Both the position numbers and the translations under genes were made by a program. The notes under the pieces were generated by a model. The model had not been told where the DNA came from. It did no database searches and saw nothing but the letters and a program-made list of their open reading frames with translations. Below are positions 25,294 to 33,708 of a stretch of DNA of 64,000 bases, piece by piece; within the stretch, counting starts at the first letter, position 1, and every line of letters begins with the position of its first letter. This DNA is from [Scytonema hofmanni] UTEX 2349 (GTDB lineage Bacteria; Cyanobacteriota; Cyanobacteriia; Cyanobacteriales; Nostocaceae). The stretch lies in contig NZ_KK073768.1 in the NCBI RefSeq assembly GCF_000582685.1, forward strand, positions 209,115 to 273,114, written 5' to 3'.

Positions 25294-26658
25294 TTGCTTA
25301 CAATCAGCAAACATAGTATTTTGCTCACAGAGGCAGTGAATTGGCAAGAGGTTATGGAAGGAATTATATTCGGGGTAATGCTCTTATGTTTGGTAATTTG
25401 GATTGGATTATTAACTTTGCGGGGTCAGTTTTGGCGAACAGACCAGCGGCTAGAGGTAGGAGAAACAATGCTAGAATCATTACCTACCGTCTGTGCGGTA
25501 GTTCCGGCACGTAATGAAGCTGATTTGCTACCAATTAGTTTGCGATCGCTTCTACGTCAAGATTATCACGGTTCCTTCAGCGTATTTTTAGTAGACGACC
25601 ACAGCACAGATGGCACTCCAGATATAGCTTTAGGTGTGTCACACGCTTTAAATAAATCACAACAATTACATATTGTTTCTGCCCAAGCCCTACCTCCCGG
25701 CTGGACTGGTAAACTATGGGCAATTGAACAAGGCATTCAAGCTGTAGAGACGCGACATGTCGCGTCTTTAGAAAAACCAGATGTCGCGTCTTTAGAAAAA
25801 CCAGATGTCGCGTCTTTAGAAAAACCAGACTATTATTTGCTCACGGATGCAGATATTGAGCATGATGTTGCAAATCTTCGCCGACTTGTTGCCAAAGCTG
25901 AAAAAGATAACTTAGATTTGGTTTCGGTGATGGTGCGACTTCGCTGTAAAAGCCTTTGGGAACAATTTTTAATTCCGGCTTTTGTCTTTTTCTTCCAAAA
26001 AATCTATCCCTTTCGCTGGGTTAACGATCCAAATAATCCAACAGCCGCAGCTGCCGGAGGCTGTATTCTAATTCGTAGAGAAGCCTTAAATCGCATCGGT
26101 GGAATTAAAACTGTACGACACGCTTTAATTGATGATTGCGCTCTTGCTAACGCCATTAAGTCTGGAGGACTAAGAACTAGGGAAAAGGGGATAAATAATT
26201 CTTTCCCCCCATCTCCCCCTCTCCCTATCTCCCCATCCTCCTCCACCGGTCGCATCTGGCTGGGATTAAGTACTTTAACTCGCAGTTTGCGTCCCTATCC
26301 TTCTTTAACTACGATTTGGGATATGGTTGCGCGTACTGCTTATACGCAATTGAATTATTCGCCATTGCTGTTAATTTTGACTTTAGTGGGGATGACTTTG
26401 ATTTATATCGTTCCACCTTTGGGTCTTATTTTGGGTGCCTTGATGGGGCATTGGGGAATGGCATTTATAGGTTTGTTGACATGGCTGCTGATGAGTCTGG
26501 CTTATTTACCTACCATCCGCTTTTATAAATGTCCTGTATGGTTAATATTTTGCTTGAGTGCGATCGCTTTTCTCTATACTTTCATGACTTTAGACTCTGC
26601 TTTGCGTCATTGGCAAGGACGAGGGGGTGCTTGGAAAGGACGAGTGTATCCCGGATAA
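25294..26658 (+). CDS. hpnB: Hopanoid-associated glycosyltransferase HpnB
   Basis: Family 2 glycosyltransferase of the HpnB type, 454 residues, membrane-associated. Core motifs: VVPARNEADLLPISLRSLL, VDDHSTDGTPD, LPPGWTGKLWAIEQG, LLTDADIEH, AFVFFFQKIYPFRWVNDP, AAAAGGCILIRREAL, LIDDCALA; three C-terminal spans. Usual HpnB length is about 380-400. The excess is explained by two in-frame insertions of repeat-like DNA: HVASLEKPD-type repeats near residues 152-180 and a Pro/Ser-rich segment (NNSFPPSPPLPISPSSSTG) near 298-318. The TTG at 25294 is the longest start; ATG at 25354 (MEGIIFGV) is an alternative. Divergent from shc; its substrate in the hopanoid pathway is not established. Confidence 0.9.
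   Translation: MLTISKHSILLTEAVNWQEVMEGIIFGVMLLCLVIWIGLLTLRGQFWRTDQRLEVGETMLESLPTVCAVVPARNEADLLPISLRSLLRQDYHGSFSVFLVDDHSTDGTPDIALGVSHALNKSQQLHIVSAQALPPGWTGKLWAIEQGIQAVETRHVASLEKPDVASLEKPDVASLEKPDYYLLTDADIEHDVANLRRLVAKAEKDNLDLVSVMVRLRCKSLWEQFLIPAFVFFFQKIYPFRWVNDPNNPTAAAAGGCILIRREALNRIGGIKTVRHALIDDCALANAIKSGGLRTREKGINNSFPPSPPLPISPSSSTGRIWLGLSTLTRSLRPYPSLTTIWDMVARTAYTQLNYSPLLLILTLVGMTLIYIVPPLGLILGALMGHWGMAFIGLLTWLLMSLAYLPTIRFYKCPVWLIFCLSAIAFLYTFMTLDSALRHWQGRGGAWKGRVYPG
25743..25828. repeat. Palindrome plus 24-bp triplication inside hpnB
   Basis: GTAGAGACGCGACATGTCGCGTCTTTA (25743 on) is the same palindrome type as at 87-112. Its right arm is part of a 24-bp unit (ATGTCGCGTCTTTAGAAAAA plus CCAG) repeated three times at 25757-25828. 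All is in frame with hpnB. Confidence 0.9.
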
Positions 26659-26753
26659 ACTCATTCGCTCAAGCTTTTGAATCTGGGTAAGCTGATATCA
26701 GAAATTTAAATGCAGGTGTGGCAAAAATATAAAGGCTCGGAACTTGAACATGA

Positions 26754-26978
26754 ATGGAATTGGAAATTATGACACCTCAAGAATTCTTAGAAGATTTAGC
26801 GCTAGCGGAAACTGACTCACAGAGGCTAGTAGTTTTTGCGCGATACTTGGATACAACGGCGCTAGATAATGCCACGACTCGAAGATGGAGAAGCCTTTCT
26901 TACAGTAACGAAATTCAAATGTCGCTTAACAATCTTGCCTTTCATCTAGAGGCACTTGCTGAGGCAGGAGTGCAGTAG
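26754..26978 (+). CDS. Small hypothetical protein
   Basis: 74 residues; a start at the second Met (26769, MTPQEFLEDLALAE) is equally plausible. The protein is acidic and probably all-helical (LVVFARYLDTTALDNATTRR, SLNNLAFHLEALAEAG). No family is recognised. It is 95 bp downstream of hpnB on the same strand. Composition is protein-like, but with no other support it remains a modest prediction. Confidence 0.45.
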   Translation: MELEIMTPQEFLEDLALAETDSQRLVVFARYLDTTALDNATTRRWRSLSYSNEIQMSLNNLAFHLEALAEAGVQ

Positions 26979-27180
26979 TAAAAAGCTTAAACTCAGTAAT
27001 GCCCACGCTTATGGGGGTTTTATAAGTAGGTAAACATAATTAATTACACAATGTCCGAAGCGAATGTAGCAAAGCGAAATGTTCGCGGAGCGTCTCCGAC
27101 AGGAGAAGCAATCTCAGCACTTGCGATTGCTTCCTTGCGTCGCAATGACTGTAATTAATTTTGTTTGGTTACTTAAAGAG

Positions 27181-27257
27181 CGTTTAATTCTGATTGTCGG
27201 TTGCGGTCTTCCGTCTTTTGGTGCCTTAATGAGGCATTGGGGAATCGCATTCAGGAT
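27181..27257 (+). pseudogene. Degenerate duplicate of the hpnB 3' region
   Basis: GGTGCCTTAATGAGGCATTG onward (27220-27251) matches 26434-26465 in hpnB at about 29 of 32 bases. Translation gives FGALMRHWGIAF against LGALMGHWGMAF in HpnB, and the preceding residues LILIVGCGLP resemble TLIYIVPPLG. No start or C-terminus fits; the frame runs into the 21-bp array. Read as a decayed partial duplication. Confidence 0.5.
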
Positions 27258-27261
27258 AAAC

Positions 27262-27450
27262 TCATTAATGGAGCTAAAAGCCTCATTAATGGAGCTAAAA
27301 GCCTCATTAATGGAGCTAAAAGCCTCATTAATGGAGTTCAAAGCCTCATTAATGGAGCTAAAAGCCTCATTAATGGAGTTCAAAGCCTCATTAATGGAGT
27401 TCAAAGCCTCATTAATGGAGTTCAAAGCCTCATTAATGGAGTTCAAAGCC
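27262..27450. repeat. 21-bp tandem array, 9 units
   Basis: Nine 21-bp units of TCATTAATGGAG followed by CTAAAAGCC (units 1-3 and 5) or TTCAAAGCC (units 4 and 6-9). Open in several frames; one reads LMELKAS/LMEFKAS repeatedly in a 137-codon ORF (27079-27492), another INGAKSL, and the opposite strand SINEALN. No ribosome-binding site or domain supports expression. The array has the same unit length and copy number as 1864-2052. Confidence 0.9.
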
Positions 27451-27478
27451 TCATTCGCGATAATAATATGTAGATTAG

Positions 27479-27808
27479 CGCTTCAGCGCTGAAGCGCCGA
27501 CTAGGACTTAATACTCGTCTCAAAGCCCAATAATTCACTCATGCTACTTATTGCAATATTCAAGAACCAGCGCCAACAAATACTCACTCTAGACATTGCA
27601 CCCCCTAGCTTTACAGCATTTGCTGAACAACAGTTACACTGTGCCACTATTAAGTAAACCACATCTAAGGCAGTGGGGAGACAAGAGAGACAAGGGAGAC
27701 AAGGGAGACAAGGGAGACAAGGGAGAGGAATAACCCATTCCCAATGCCCAATGCCCAATGCCCAATGCCCAATGCCCAATGCCCAATGCCCAATGCCCAA
27801 TGCCCCAT
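27479..27808. repeat. Repeat-rich intergenic region
   Basis: Starts with CTTCAGCGCTGAAGCGCCGA (dispersed AGCGCT repeat). ACAAGGGAG nonamers at about 27680-27726 and CCCAATG/CAATGCCC octamers at 27738-27808 follow. ORFs here translate only low-complexity sequence; nothing protein-like is seen at 27501-27670. Confidence 0.8.
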
Positions 27809-27811
27809 GCC

Positions 27812-28444
27812 CTATTTCCCAATAGATTTGCTTGTCACTCCTTTTTCGTAACGTAATGTATAGACACCCAATGCACGAAATACCCGATACCATAAACCCA
27901 GTTGCACACCTGTGGAGAGCATTTTACTCACGTTGGTTTTTGCGGTTTTAAACTGTGACGACGTTAATTGATCGCCATATAAGTCGCGGACAATTGCATC
28001 GACGTGAAAATGCAGTTCTGGTCGCCGACGCATCAAAATTAAAATGGCATTCTGAATCGAGTAATCTTGGAATTCTTCTAGTAAAGGTAAAGTTCCGGGT
28101 TTTCTCACAATGGTCAATTTGGGAATGTCAGAAATGTCCGGTTCGTTTTTGACAAGAGCGGTAGAATCAACTAGTTGAGAAGCTGTCTGTTCGGAATGCT
28201 CAATTTCGGAGTGCTCAACTTCATCTTGACTATTCAAGAGCACAGCTGTACTTGAGGTTGAATCAGATATACGTCTTTGAGGTTGATACATTTGCTCTTC
28301 TAGGGCGTACCCTGATATTAGAGCTTCTAGAGTAGTAATCTGCTTGCGGACTAATGATAGACGACGTTCTAACTCAACTACTTCTAAGACGTAGCGATCG
28401 CGCTCTGTTTCGAGTAAACTCAGAATCTCAGACAACTCAGACAT
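27812..28444 (-). CDS. Cyanobacterial protein with coiled coil and winged-helix-like C-terminus
   Basis: 210 residues from ATG 28444 (a TTG at 28501 would overlap the divergent gene). Residues 1-55 form a coiled coil (LLETERDRYVLEVVELERRL); a low-complexity acidic linker with HSEIEHSEQ follows; the C-terminal ~90 residues (YSIQNAILILMRRRPELHFH, DAIVRDLYGD, FKTAKTNVSKMLSTGVQLGL) look like a winged-helix DNA-binding-type domain. This domain arrangement is common in filamentous cyanobacteria; function unknown. Only 31 bp separate its start from the divergent zinc-ribbon gene, suggesting shared control. Confidence 0.7.
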   Translation of the reverse strand: MSELSEILSLLETERDRYVLEVVELERRLSLVRKQITTLEALISGYALEEQMYQPQRRISDSTSSTAVLLNSQDEVEHSEIEHSEQTASQLVDSTALVKNEPDISDIPKLTIVRKPGTLPLLEEFQDYSIQNAILILMRRRPELHFHVDAIVRDLYGDQLTSSQFKTAKTNVSKMLSTGVQLGLWYRVFRALGVYTLRYEKGVTSKSIGK

Positions 28445-28475
28445 AAAATTACTATTCAGTGAAAGGAACAAATCG

Positions 28476-28709
28476 GTGGAATCTAAGGAAGTTTTTGTCA
28501 AGGCTCACGTTCGTGTGATTAAGCAAAAAGTGTATCGCTTTGTCTGTAAATCATGCAATCTGGTGGTTGAACGCACTTGCTTTCCATCACAACCCTTGTA
28601 TTGCGATCGCTGTCGTCCTCCCAAACTAAAAGTCCAAAAACCTCCCACCAAGTCAATCAAATCCAAGAAGAAACCCAAAACAAAAGAATCCGTGTATACC
28701 AGTCAGTGA
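28476..28709 (+). CDS. Small zinc-ribbon protein
   Basis: 77 residues from a GTG start with GAAAGGA upstream. Two CxxC pairs, CKSC and CDRC, 18 residues apart, plus RTCF between them, form a likely zinc ribbon. The C-terminal third is Lys/Pro-rich (PPKLKVQKPPTKSIKSKKKP) and disordered, suited to nucleic-acid contact. Divergent from the winged-helix-like gene. No named family. Confidence 0.65.
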   Translation: MESKEVFVKAHVRVIKQKVYRFVCKSCNLVVERTCFPSQPLYCDRCRPPKLKVQKPPTKSIKSKKKPKTKESVYTSQ

Positions 28710-28900
28710 TGAAAAAGATGGGTAAGGGGTAATGGGTAATATGAGAAAGAGGGGGAAAGGGGAAAGGGGACTCATAAACCCCATATTTAATGCGGAGGGG
28801 CTTTATACCATGTAGGGAAAAGTTTTTTCTTCTTCCTTTACCCCTTGCCCTTTCCCCTTTTGCCCTTCTTTGTAAAGAATTGTCCCCCACTCCCCCCATC
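28710..28900. repeat. Purine-rich low-complexity repeats
   Basis: GGGTAATG units and GGGGGAAAGGGGAAAGGGG at 28723-28772, later mirrored by CCCCTTGCCCTTTCCCCTTT at 28841-28862, so a long imperfect hairpin can form downstream of two convergent genes. Confidence 0.7.
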
Positions 28901-28933
28901 TCCTCATCTTGCCACCTTACTTCACGTCATTGC

Positions 28934-29815
28934 CTAAAAATAGCGCTGTAACAAACCAATCATCACCTCTGGTAATTCTAAATGTGGCAGGACTCCGGAA
29001 GATGCGATCGCCTGAAAATCTCGAATTGCATCTGTATTTAGATTTGCTAATCTTCGTCCTAATTTGACGCTGGTAAATTGTGCTTTTTCACCCCAAAACA
29101 TCACAGTTGGAATTCTCAGTTGCTTAATATACAAACTTAAGTCAAAATAAAGGTCGCCGCGTAAAAATGCCAATGCAGCAAACTTAGCATTGAATTGTTG
29201 TGCGGAAGTTAAATAAGCCTGTACCATTTCTTCCGATACCCGTTCGGCTTTAGCAAACAAAAAGTTTTGTAAAAAATTCCGAACTGCGATTTCATTTTCA
29301 GCACCAAGGGCATATATTAAATTATCCAAAAGTGGCGTATTAATTAACCCAAGTGGAAGTCTACGTCCGGCACCTTGCCCAAAGTCATCAAATCCAGAAG
29401 GACAAACGAGAAACAGTGCTTTAAATAATTCAGGTTGTTGAATCGCAAGACGCACTGTCAAAGCACCTGTCAGAGAAGCTGCGATCGCAGTTACAGGAGT
29501 GTTACAAGTTTGAGTGATAAATTGAGCGATCGTATTTAAATAATCGCTGATTTGATAATCTCGCACTGGATGAGCAGAATCACCCCAACCAATTAAATCT
29601 GGTGCCAATATCCGGTAATTGGCGGCAAAAGCAGGGTAAACTTTAGACCATTCATAAGCAGATGCTCCACCACCAAAGTTATGCAAAAACAGTAGCGGTG
29701 GTAACTCAATGTCAGCCATTAACCAAGGTGGAGTGGTTTGCGTATAGTAAACCATTCCTCCCAAGGAAGTATTGACGACTTTATGCCCAAAACCAGGAGG
29801 TTGAAATCGAAGCAT
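28934..29815 (-). CDS. Alpha/beta-fold hydrolase
   Basis: 293 residues, cytosolic. Oxyanion-loop motif LLFLHNFGGGASAYEW (41-56), APDLIGWGDSAHP (71-83), and nucleophile elbow TAIAASLTGALT with S114. The usual GxSxG is replaced by AxSxT here, which is seen in some cyanobacterial relatives; activity may still be retained. A later acidic residue and a C-terminal His (LPHLELPEVM) could complete the triad. Substrate unknown. No operon partner. Confidence 0.85.
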   Translation of the reverse strand: MLRFQPPGFGHKVVNTSLGGMVYYTQTTPPWLMADIELPPLLFLHNFGGGASAYEWSKVYPAFAANYRILAPDLIGWGDSAHPVRDYQISDYLNTIAQFITQTCNTPVTAIAASLTGALTVRLAIQQPELFKALFLVCPSGFDDFGQGAGRRLPLGLINTPLLDNLIYALGAENEIAVRNFLQNFLFAKAERVSEEMVQAYLTSAQQFNAKFAALAFLRGDLYFDLSLYIKQLRIPTVMFWGEKAQFTSVKLGRRLANLNTDAIRDFQAIASSGVLPHLELPEVMIGLLQRYF

Positions 29816-29880
29816 AATGTACTACTCTGATGAATTTATATTTCCAGTGATTTAGAGGCAAAAATATCTAATTTTATATT

Positions 29881-30906
29881 TTATTCACCCATTTCTTCTA
29901 ACATCTGATCGAGAAAATCTTCAATCATACTCTGATTTAAAGAACTCAGAACAGCCGGACCTTCGAGAAACTCTTTAATAGTCATCTTTGCCGAGTTAAA
30001 GTCTTTGACATAATCGCGTATTTCTGATATGATTTTAATCTGAGACTCAATTTTTAATGATATTTCATCAATTGGGTCAAATCCTTTTTTCTTGACTTTC
30101 TTGCATTCGGAAACCATTGCGCCTTCTGGAGTATTCTTAAAGCTGCGAAGTTCTTTTTTTAATGTTTCGTATTGATTTTTGAGGAATTCATTCTGCTGTT
30201 CTAAACGATTACATTTTCTTGTTAAATCATCTTCACTGTTGCTATCAATAATTTCTCCTACCTCATGTTTCTTTTCAATTTCCAACAGTCGTGCTAAATC
30301 TCCTTCTTGGTAAGCTTTGTTAATTTCTTTCATTATCTCGGTATGACGCATTTGCGTTTCACTGTCAGTGGCTTTATCCGGGTGAAAGATTTCGGCTAAC
30401 CGCAAAAAGTATGAACGAATCTTTTTTGATTCCTCGGTTCTAGCAGCGGAGGGTGATTCTATTTCAGGTTGTTGTTGACGGTATTCGTGTGGAATTTCCT
30501 TTTCTTCTTCGTGGGGTTCAAATAGTTCGTCAAATTCTATATCTTCGTCGTCGTCATCGACTTTTTGACTGATGATTCCTGCAAGTTGAAGATTGCGGTA
30601 AATTTGTTCAATTTTGTGTCTGGTTTGTTTTGCAAGTTTTTTCTTAGTTAGGATTTCATTAAATAGAGCATGAATTTCTTCATCAAGAGCATTTATTTTT
30701 TGAAATTTGGGAGTAGTGCGCTGATAAATTTGTGTAGCAATAGAGCGCATCTGCTCAACAAAGTTATTCAGTTCGGTGCGTTTTTTCTTAATTTGTGTTA
30801 AGAGACGTTGGTGTTGTCCTTCCAGTCCCTCTAGGCGGACGTGGACGGTGGAAGGTGCTAGAGTTGTGGTGGTAGCGCGTTTCGGTGCTGAGGTTCGACG
30901 AGGCAT
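29881..30906 (-). CDS. J-domain-like protein
   Basis: 341 residues, highly charged and helical. A J-type helix pair with HPD at 175-177 (FLRLAEIFHPDKATDSETQM) and EIMKEINKAYQEGDLARLLE is present in the middle; such proteins stimulate Hsp70 ATPase. It is flanked by coiled coils: residues 24-110 (LEGLEGQHQRLLTQIKKKRT) and 230-260 (CNRLEQQNEFLKNQYETLKK). An acidic hinge DDDDEDIEFDELFEPHEEEK separates the first coil from the J region. Not a classical DnaJ (no G/F or zinc region). Client unknown. Confidence 0.8.
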   Translation of the reverse strand: MPRRTSAPKRATTTTLAPSTVHVRLEGLEGQHQRLLTQIKKKRTELNNFVEQMRSIATQIYQRTTPKFQKINALDEEIHALFNEILTKKKLAKQTRHKIEQIYRNLQLAGIISQKVDDDDEDIEFDELFEPHEEEKEIPHEYRQQQPEIESPSAARTEESKKIRSYFLRLAEIFHPDKATDSETQMRHTEIMKEINKAYQEGDLARLLEIEKKHEVGEIIDSNSEDDLTRKCNRLEQQNEFLKNQYETLKKELRSFKNTPEGAMVSECKKVKKKGFDPIDEISLKIESQIKIISEIRDYVKDFNSAKMTIKEFLEGPAVLSSLNQSMIEDFLDQMLEEMGE

Positions 30907-31243
30907 AAAAGCTATGAGTTAATTTAAGGTGTAAGTTAACTAGATTGGGCTTTTTGTTTTGACTAGTGTAGCAAATTTATGTTACTTAGTTCGCTGATTA
31001 TTTATACCTGATACGCCAATTTTACGAAAGTGACAAAAAAGTTAAGTCTCATTTGTGGTTTATTTAAATTAAAAATGCTGTCAAATTATATCTGTTAAAC
31101 CTTCCGAAAACTAAATAAGGTTCGGAAGTAGAACATAAAAATTTAGATAAAAGTATGCTAATAAAACTTACATATAGAAAGAAAGGAAAATAATTAAAGA
31201 ATGCATTCATTTGCATCACAATATTAAGGTATTCGCGCATTCT
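30907..31243. other. Gene-free AT-rich stretch
   Basis: About 340 bp with no protein-like ORF and no repeat recognised; upstream region of the J-domain gene on one side and left flank of the MITE at 31244. Confidence 0.4.
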
Positions 31244-31396
31244 AAGAGGATGTTTCAAAGGTGGTGGCTGATGTATCAAAAATTTTAGATCCTCCTAAAT
31301 CCTCCTTTTTAAGGAGGACTTTGAGAAGGTTGTTCCTTAAAAAAGGGGGTTAGGGGGGATCTCGATACAACCGTAGACTTTTCAAACATCCTCTAA
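31244..31396. repeat. MITE-like element, GAGGATGTTT termini
   Basis: About 153 bp with ends AAGAGGATGTTTCAAA and TTCAAACATCCTCTAA (inverted). Inside, AGATCCTCCTAAATCCTCC at 31287 onward pairs with GGGGGTTAGGGGGGATCT near 31345-31363, a well-known cyanobacterial hairpin core. It ends 15 bp before the ribosome-binding site of the next gene. Confidence 0.75.
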
Positions 31397-31423
31397 CCAA
31401 GTTGTGTAACAGGAGACAAAAAA

Positions 31424-32164
31424 GTGCAAATCACTAAACGCAATGTAGAGTTAAGAATTGATGACAGTTTAATGCGTGTTTATCTAGCAGCACCGTCTTC
31501 CCCAGGAGTTTATCCAGGGATTATATTTTACAGTGATATTTATCAGTTAGGCGGTGCAATGATTCGTCTAGCTAACTATTTAGCAGGATATGGCTATGTG
31601 GTAGCAGCTCCAGAAATTTTTCATCGAACTGAATCAGTTGGTTTGGTTATTGAACCAGACGATATTGGTCGGATGCGGGGTAATGATAATGCTCGTAGAA
31701 CAGCGATCGCAGATTATGATGCTGATTGCCGTGCTGTGATAGAATTCCTCAAGGCAGAAAGTTCGGTTTCTTCTGACAAGATAGGCACTCTCGGCTTTTG
31801 TATTGGTGGACATTTAGCTTTTCGGGCAGCCTTTGAAACCGAAATTAAGGCAGCAGCCTGCTGTTATCCTACGGGTATTCCCAGTGGTAAACTGGGTAAA
31901 GGGGTAGCTGATACAATCAAGCGGGTAAGCGAAATCAAAGGGGAAATGCTAATGGTGTTCGGTACTCTTGACCCCCATATCCCAGACTCTGACCGGCAAA
32001 CTTTAATTAAAGCACTTGAGAATGCTGGTATACCTCACCAAGTATTCTTGTATGAAGCGGAACATACTTTCATGCGTGACGACGGTTATCGCTACGATTC
32101 TGCTGCTACTACCTCTGCTTGGTCGGAAATAGTCGCTTTCTTTGCGCGGATGTTTGCAGTCTAA
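31424..32164 (+). CDS. Dienelactone hydrolase-family protein
   Basis: 246 residues from a GTG start with AGGAG nine bases upstream. The triad is complete: C126 in LGFCIGGH, D183 in FGTLDPHIPD and H214 in EAEHTFMRDD; the cysteine nucleophile is the mark of this branch of alpha/beta hydrolases. In cyanobacteria the natural substrate is unknown; carboxymethylenebutenolidase activity is the family reference. Expression may be influenced by the MITE ending just upstream. Confidence 0.9.
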   Translation: MQITKRNVELRIDDSLMRVYLAAPSSPGVYPGIIFYSDIYQLGGAMIRLANYLAGYGYVVAAPEIFHRTESVGLVIEPDDIGRMRGNDNARRTAIADYDADCRAVIEFLKAESSVSSDKIGTLGFCIGGHLAFRAAFETEIKAAACCYPTGIPSGKLGKGVADTIKRVSEIKGEMLMVFGTLDPHIPDSDRQTLIKALENAGIPHQVFLYEAEHTFMRDDGYRYDSAATTSAWSEIVAFFARMFAV

Positions 32165-32332
32165 AGAAAAAGCAAGTTTTTTACTCGTAGTAAGCACTTT
32201 AGTCGTTCAAATAAGCGCTTCAGCGCTTACTACCAGCCTATATTTAATTTATCTTTGAGGTTTGGAGATAGATCTGCGCTCCTTCATCTGTCGTGCCAAC
32301 GATAATAAAGATAAACCATTAGGAGAAAAAGC

Positions 32333-33682
32333 ATGAGTGCAATACTGGTAGCAGGTGCAACGGGTGGTGTAGGTAAGCGTGTAGTGCGACGACTGCTGGA
32401 AAAAAATTATCAAGTGAAATGTCTCGTCCGAGATATCGACAAAGCACGAAATATTTTAGGTAATGATGTTGACTTAATTGTTGGGGATATTACTAAACCG
32501 GAAACTTTGACTTCCCTGGTAATGAGTAATATTGAAGCTGTGGTGTGTTGTACAGCAGTGCGAGTCCAGCCTGTAGAAGGAGACACCGCAGATAGAGCCA
32601 AATACAATCAAGGCATCAAATTTTACCTACCGGAAATAGTCGGTGATACTCCTGAAAACGTGGAATATCAAGGTGTGAAAAACTTGGTACAAGCGGCAGC
32701 TAAATCTCTGCCAAAACCGGTCGAAAAGATAATATTTGATTTCGCAAATATATCAGATGAGTTGAAGAATACTTGGGGTGCATTGGATGATGTAGTTATG
32801 GGTGGTGTGAGTGCAAGTAATATGCAATTTGTGGAGGATACAGCTTTATTTACTGGCAATGTTTCCACCGCAAATTCTGGAGGTTTCGCTTCAGTGAGAA
32901 CTACAAATTTCACTCCACCTTTTAATTTATCTGGTTACGAGGGTATCGAATTGCGCGTTAGAGGTGACGGTAAACGTTATAAAATCTTTCTGCGGACAGA
33001 AGCAGTATGGGATGGCATTGGTTACGGCTATTCTTTCGATACTGTGGCAAATACTTGGATAGATGTTCGCATTCCGTTTGCCGATTTGATTCCGGTATTT
33101 CGGGCAAAAACTGTTAAAGATTGTCCCCCAATTGAGAAGAGCAAAATCCGCTCCTTTCAATTGATGTTAAGTAAGTTTGAATACGATGGTGCTTTAAATT
33201 CTAAGTTTTCTGATGGTGGTTTTTCTTTGCAGTTACAATCAATTAAAGCTTATTACGGGACAAATTTACCACAGTTTGTTCTTGTGAGTTCAGCCGGTGT
33301 AACTCGTCCCGGAAGACCGGGAATTAATTTAGAGGAAGAACCACCAGCAGTCAGATTAAATGAACAATTGGGGGGAATTCTGACTTGGAAGTTAAAGGCA
33401 GAAGATAGTTTAAGGGAAAGTGGAATTGCTTATACAATTATTAGACCTTGCGCGTTAACTGAAGAAGCTGGAGGAAAGGAATTAATTTTTGAGCAAGGTG
33501 ATAATATCAGAGGTAAAATCAGCCGTGAGGATGTAGCTGAACTTTGCGTGCGATCGCTACAATTTTCAAATGCATGTAATGTCACCTTTGAGGTGAAACA
33601 GAAAGAAGATAACGCTAATTATATCGATTGGCAGAGGTTATTTTCTCATCTGCAACCTGATAAAAAAATGCCCTTACCCTAG
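32333..33682 (+). CDS. Atypical SDR with inserted CIA30 domain
   Basis: 449 residues. Residues 1-115 are an NmrA/atypical-SDR Rossmann half (ILVAGATGGVGKRVVRRLLE, LVRDIDKAR, IVGDITKP). Residues about 132-310 form a CIA30 domain (IIFDFANISDELKNTWGALD, VVMGGVSAS, FASVRTTNF, YEGIELRVRGDGKRYKIFLR). The SDR fold then resumes (FVLVSSAGVTRPGRPG, YTIIRPCALTEE, ISREDVAELCVRSL). This layout is found in cyanobacteria and in the plant HCF173 protein, which helps psbA mRNA translation; whether this gene does so is inference. AGGAG lies upstream of the ATG. Confidence 0.85.
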   Translation: MSAILVAGATGGVGKRVVRRLLEKNYQVKCLVRDIDKARNILGNDVDLIVGDITKPETLTSLVMSNIEAVVCCTAVRVQPVEGDTADRAKYNQGIKFYLPEIVGDTPENVEYQGVKNLVQAAAKSLPKPVEKIIFDFANISDELKNTWGALDDVVMGGVSASNMQFVEDTALFTGNVSTANSGGFASVRTTNFTPPFNLSGYEGIELRVRGDGKRYKIFLRTEAVWDGIGYGYSFDTVANTWIDVRIPFADLIPVFRAKTVKDCPPIEKSKIRSFQLMLSKFEYDGALNSKFSDGGFSLQLQSIKAYYGTNLPQFVLVSSAGVTRPGRPGINLEEEPPAVRLNEQLGGILTWKLKAEDSLRESGIAYTIIRPCALTEEAGGKELIFEQGDNIRGKISREDVAELCVRSLQFSNACNVTFEVKQKEDNANYIDWQRLFSHLQPDKKMPLP

Positions 33683-33708
33683 AAAGGGTCATAATATATA
33701 GATTTACC

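Noticed and set aside
27079..27492. 137-codon ORF and its antisense 110-codon ORF
   Set aside because: Consist mainly of the 21-bp array and repeat DNA; no translation signals.
27501..27893. 130-codon minus-strand ORF
   Set aside because: Half is CLPCLPC and GIGHWAL low-complexity repeat; it overlaps the 27812-28444 gene in another frame.
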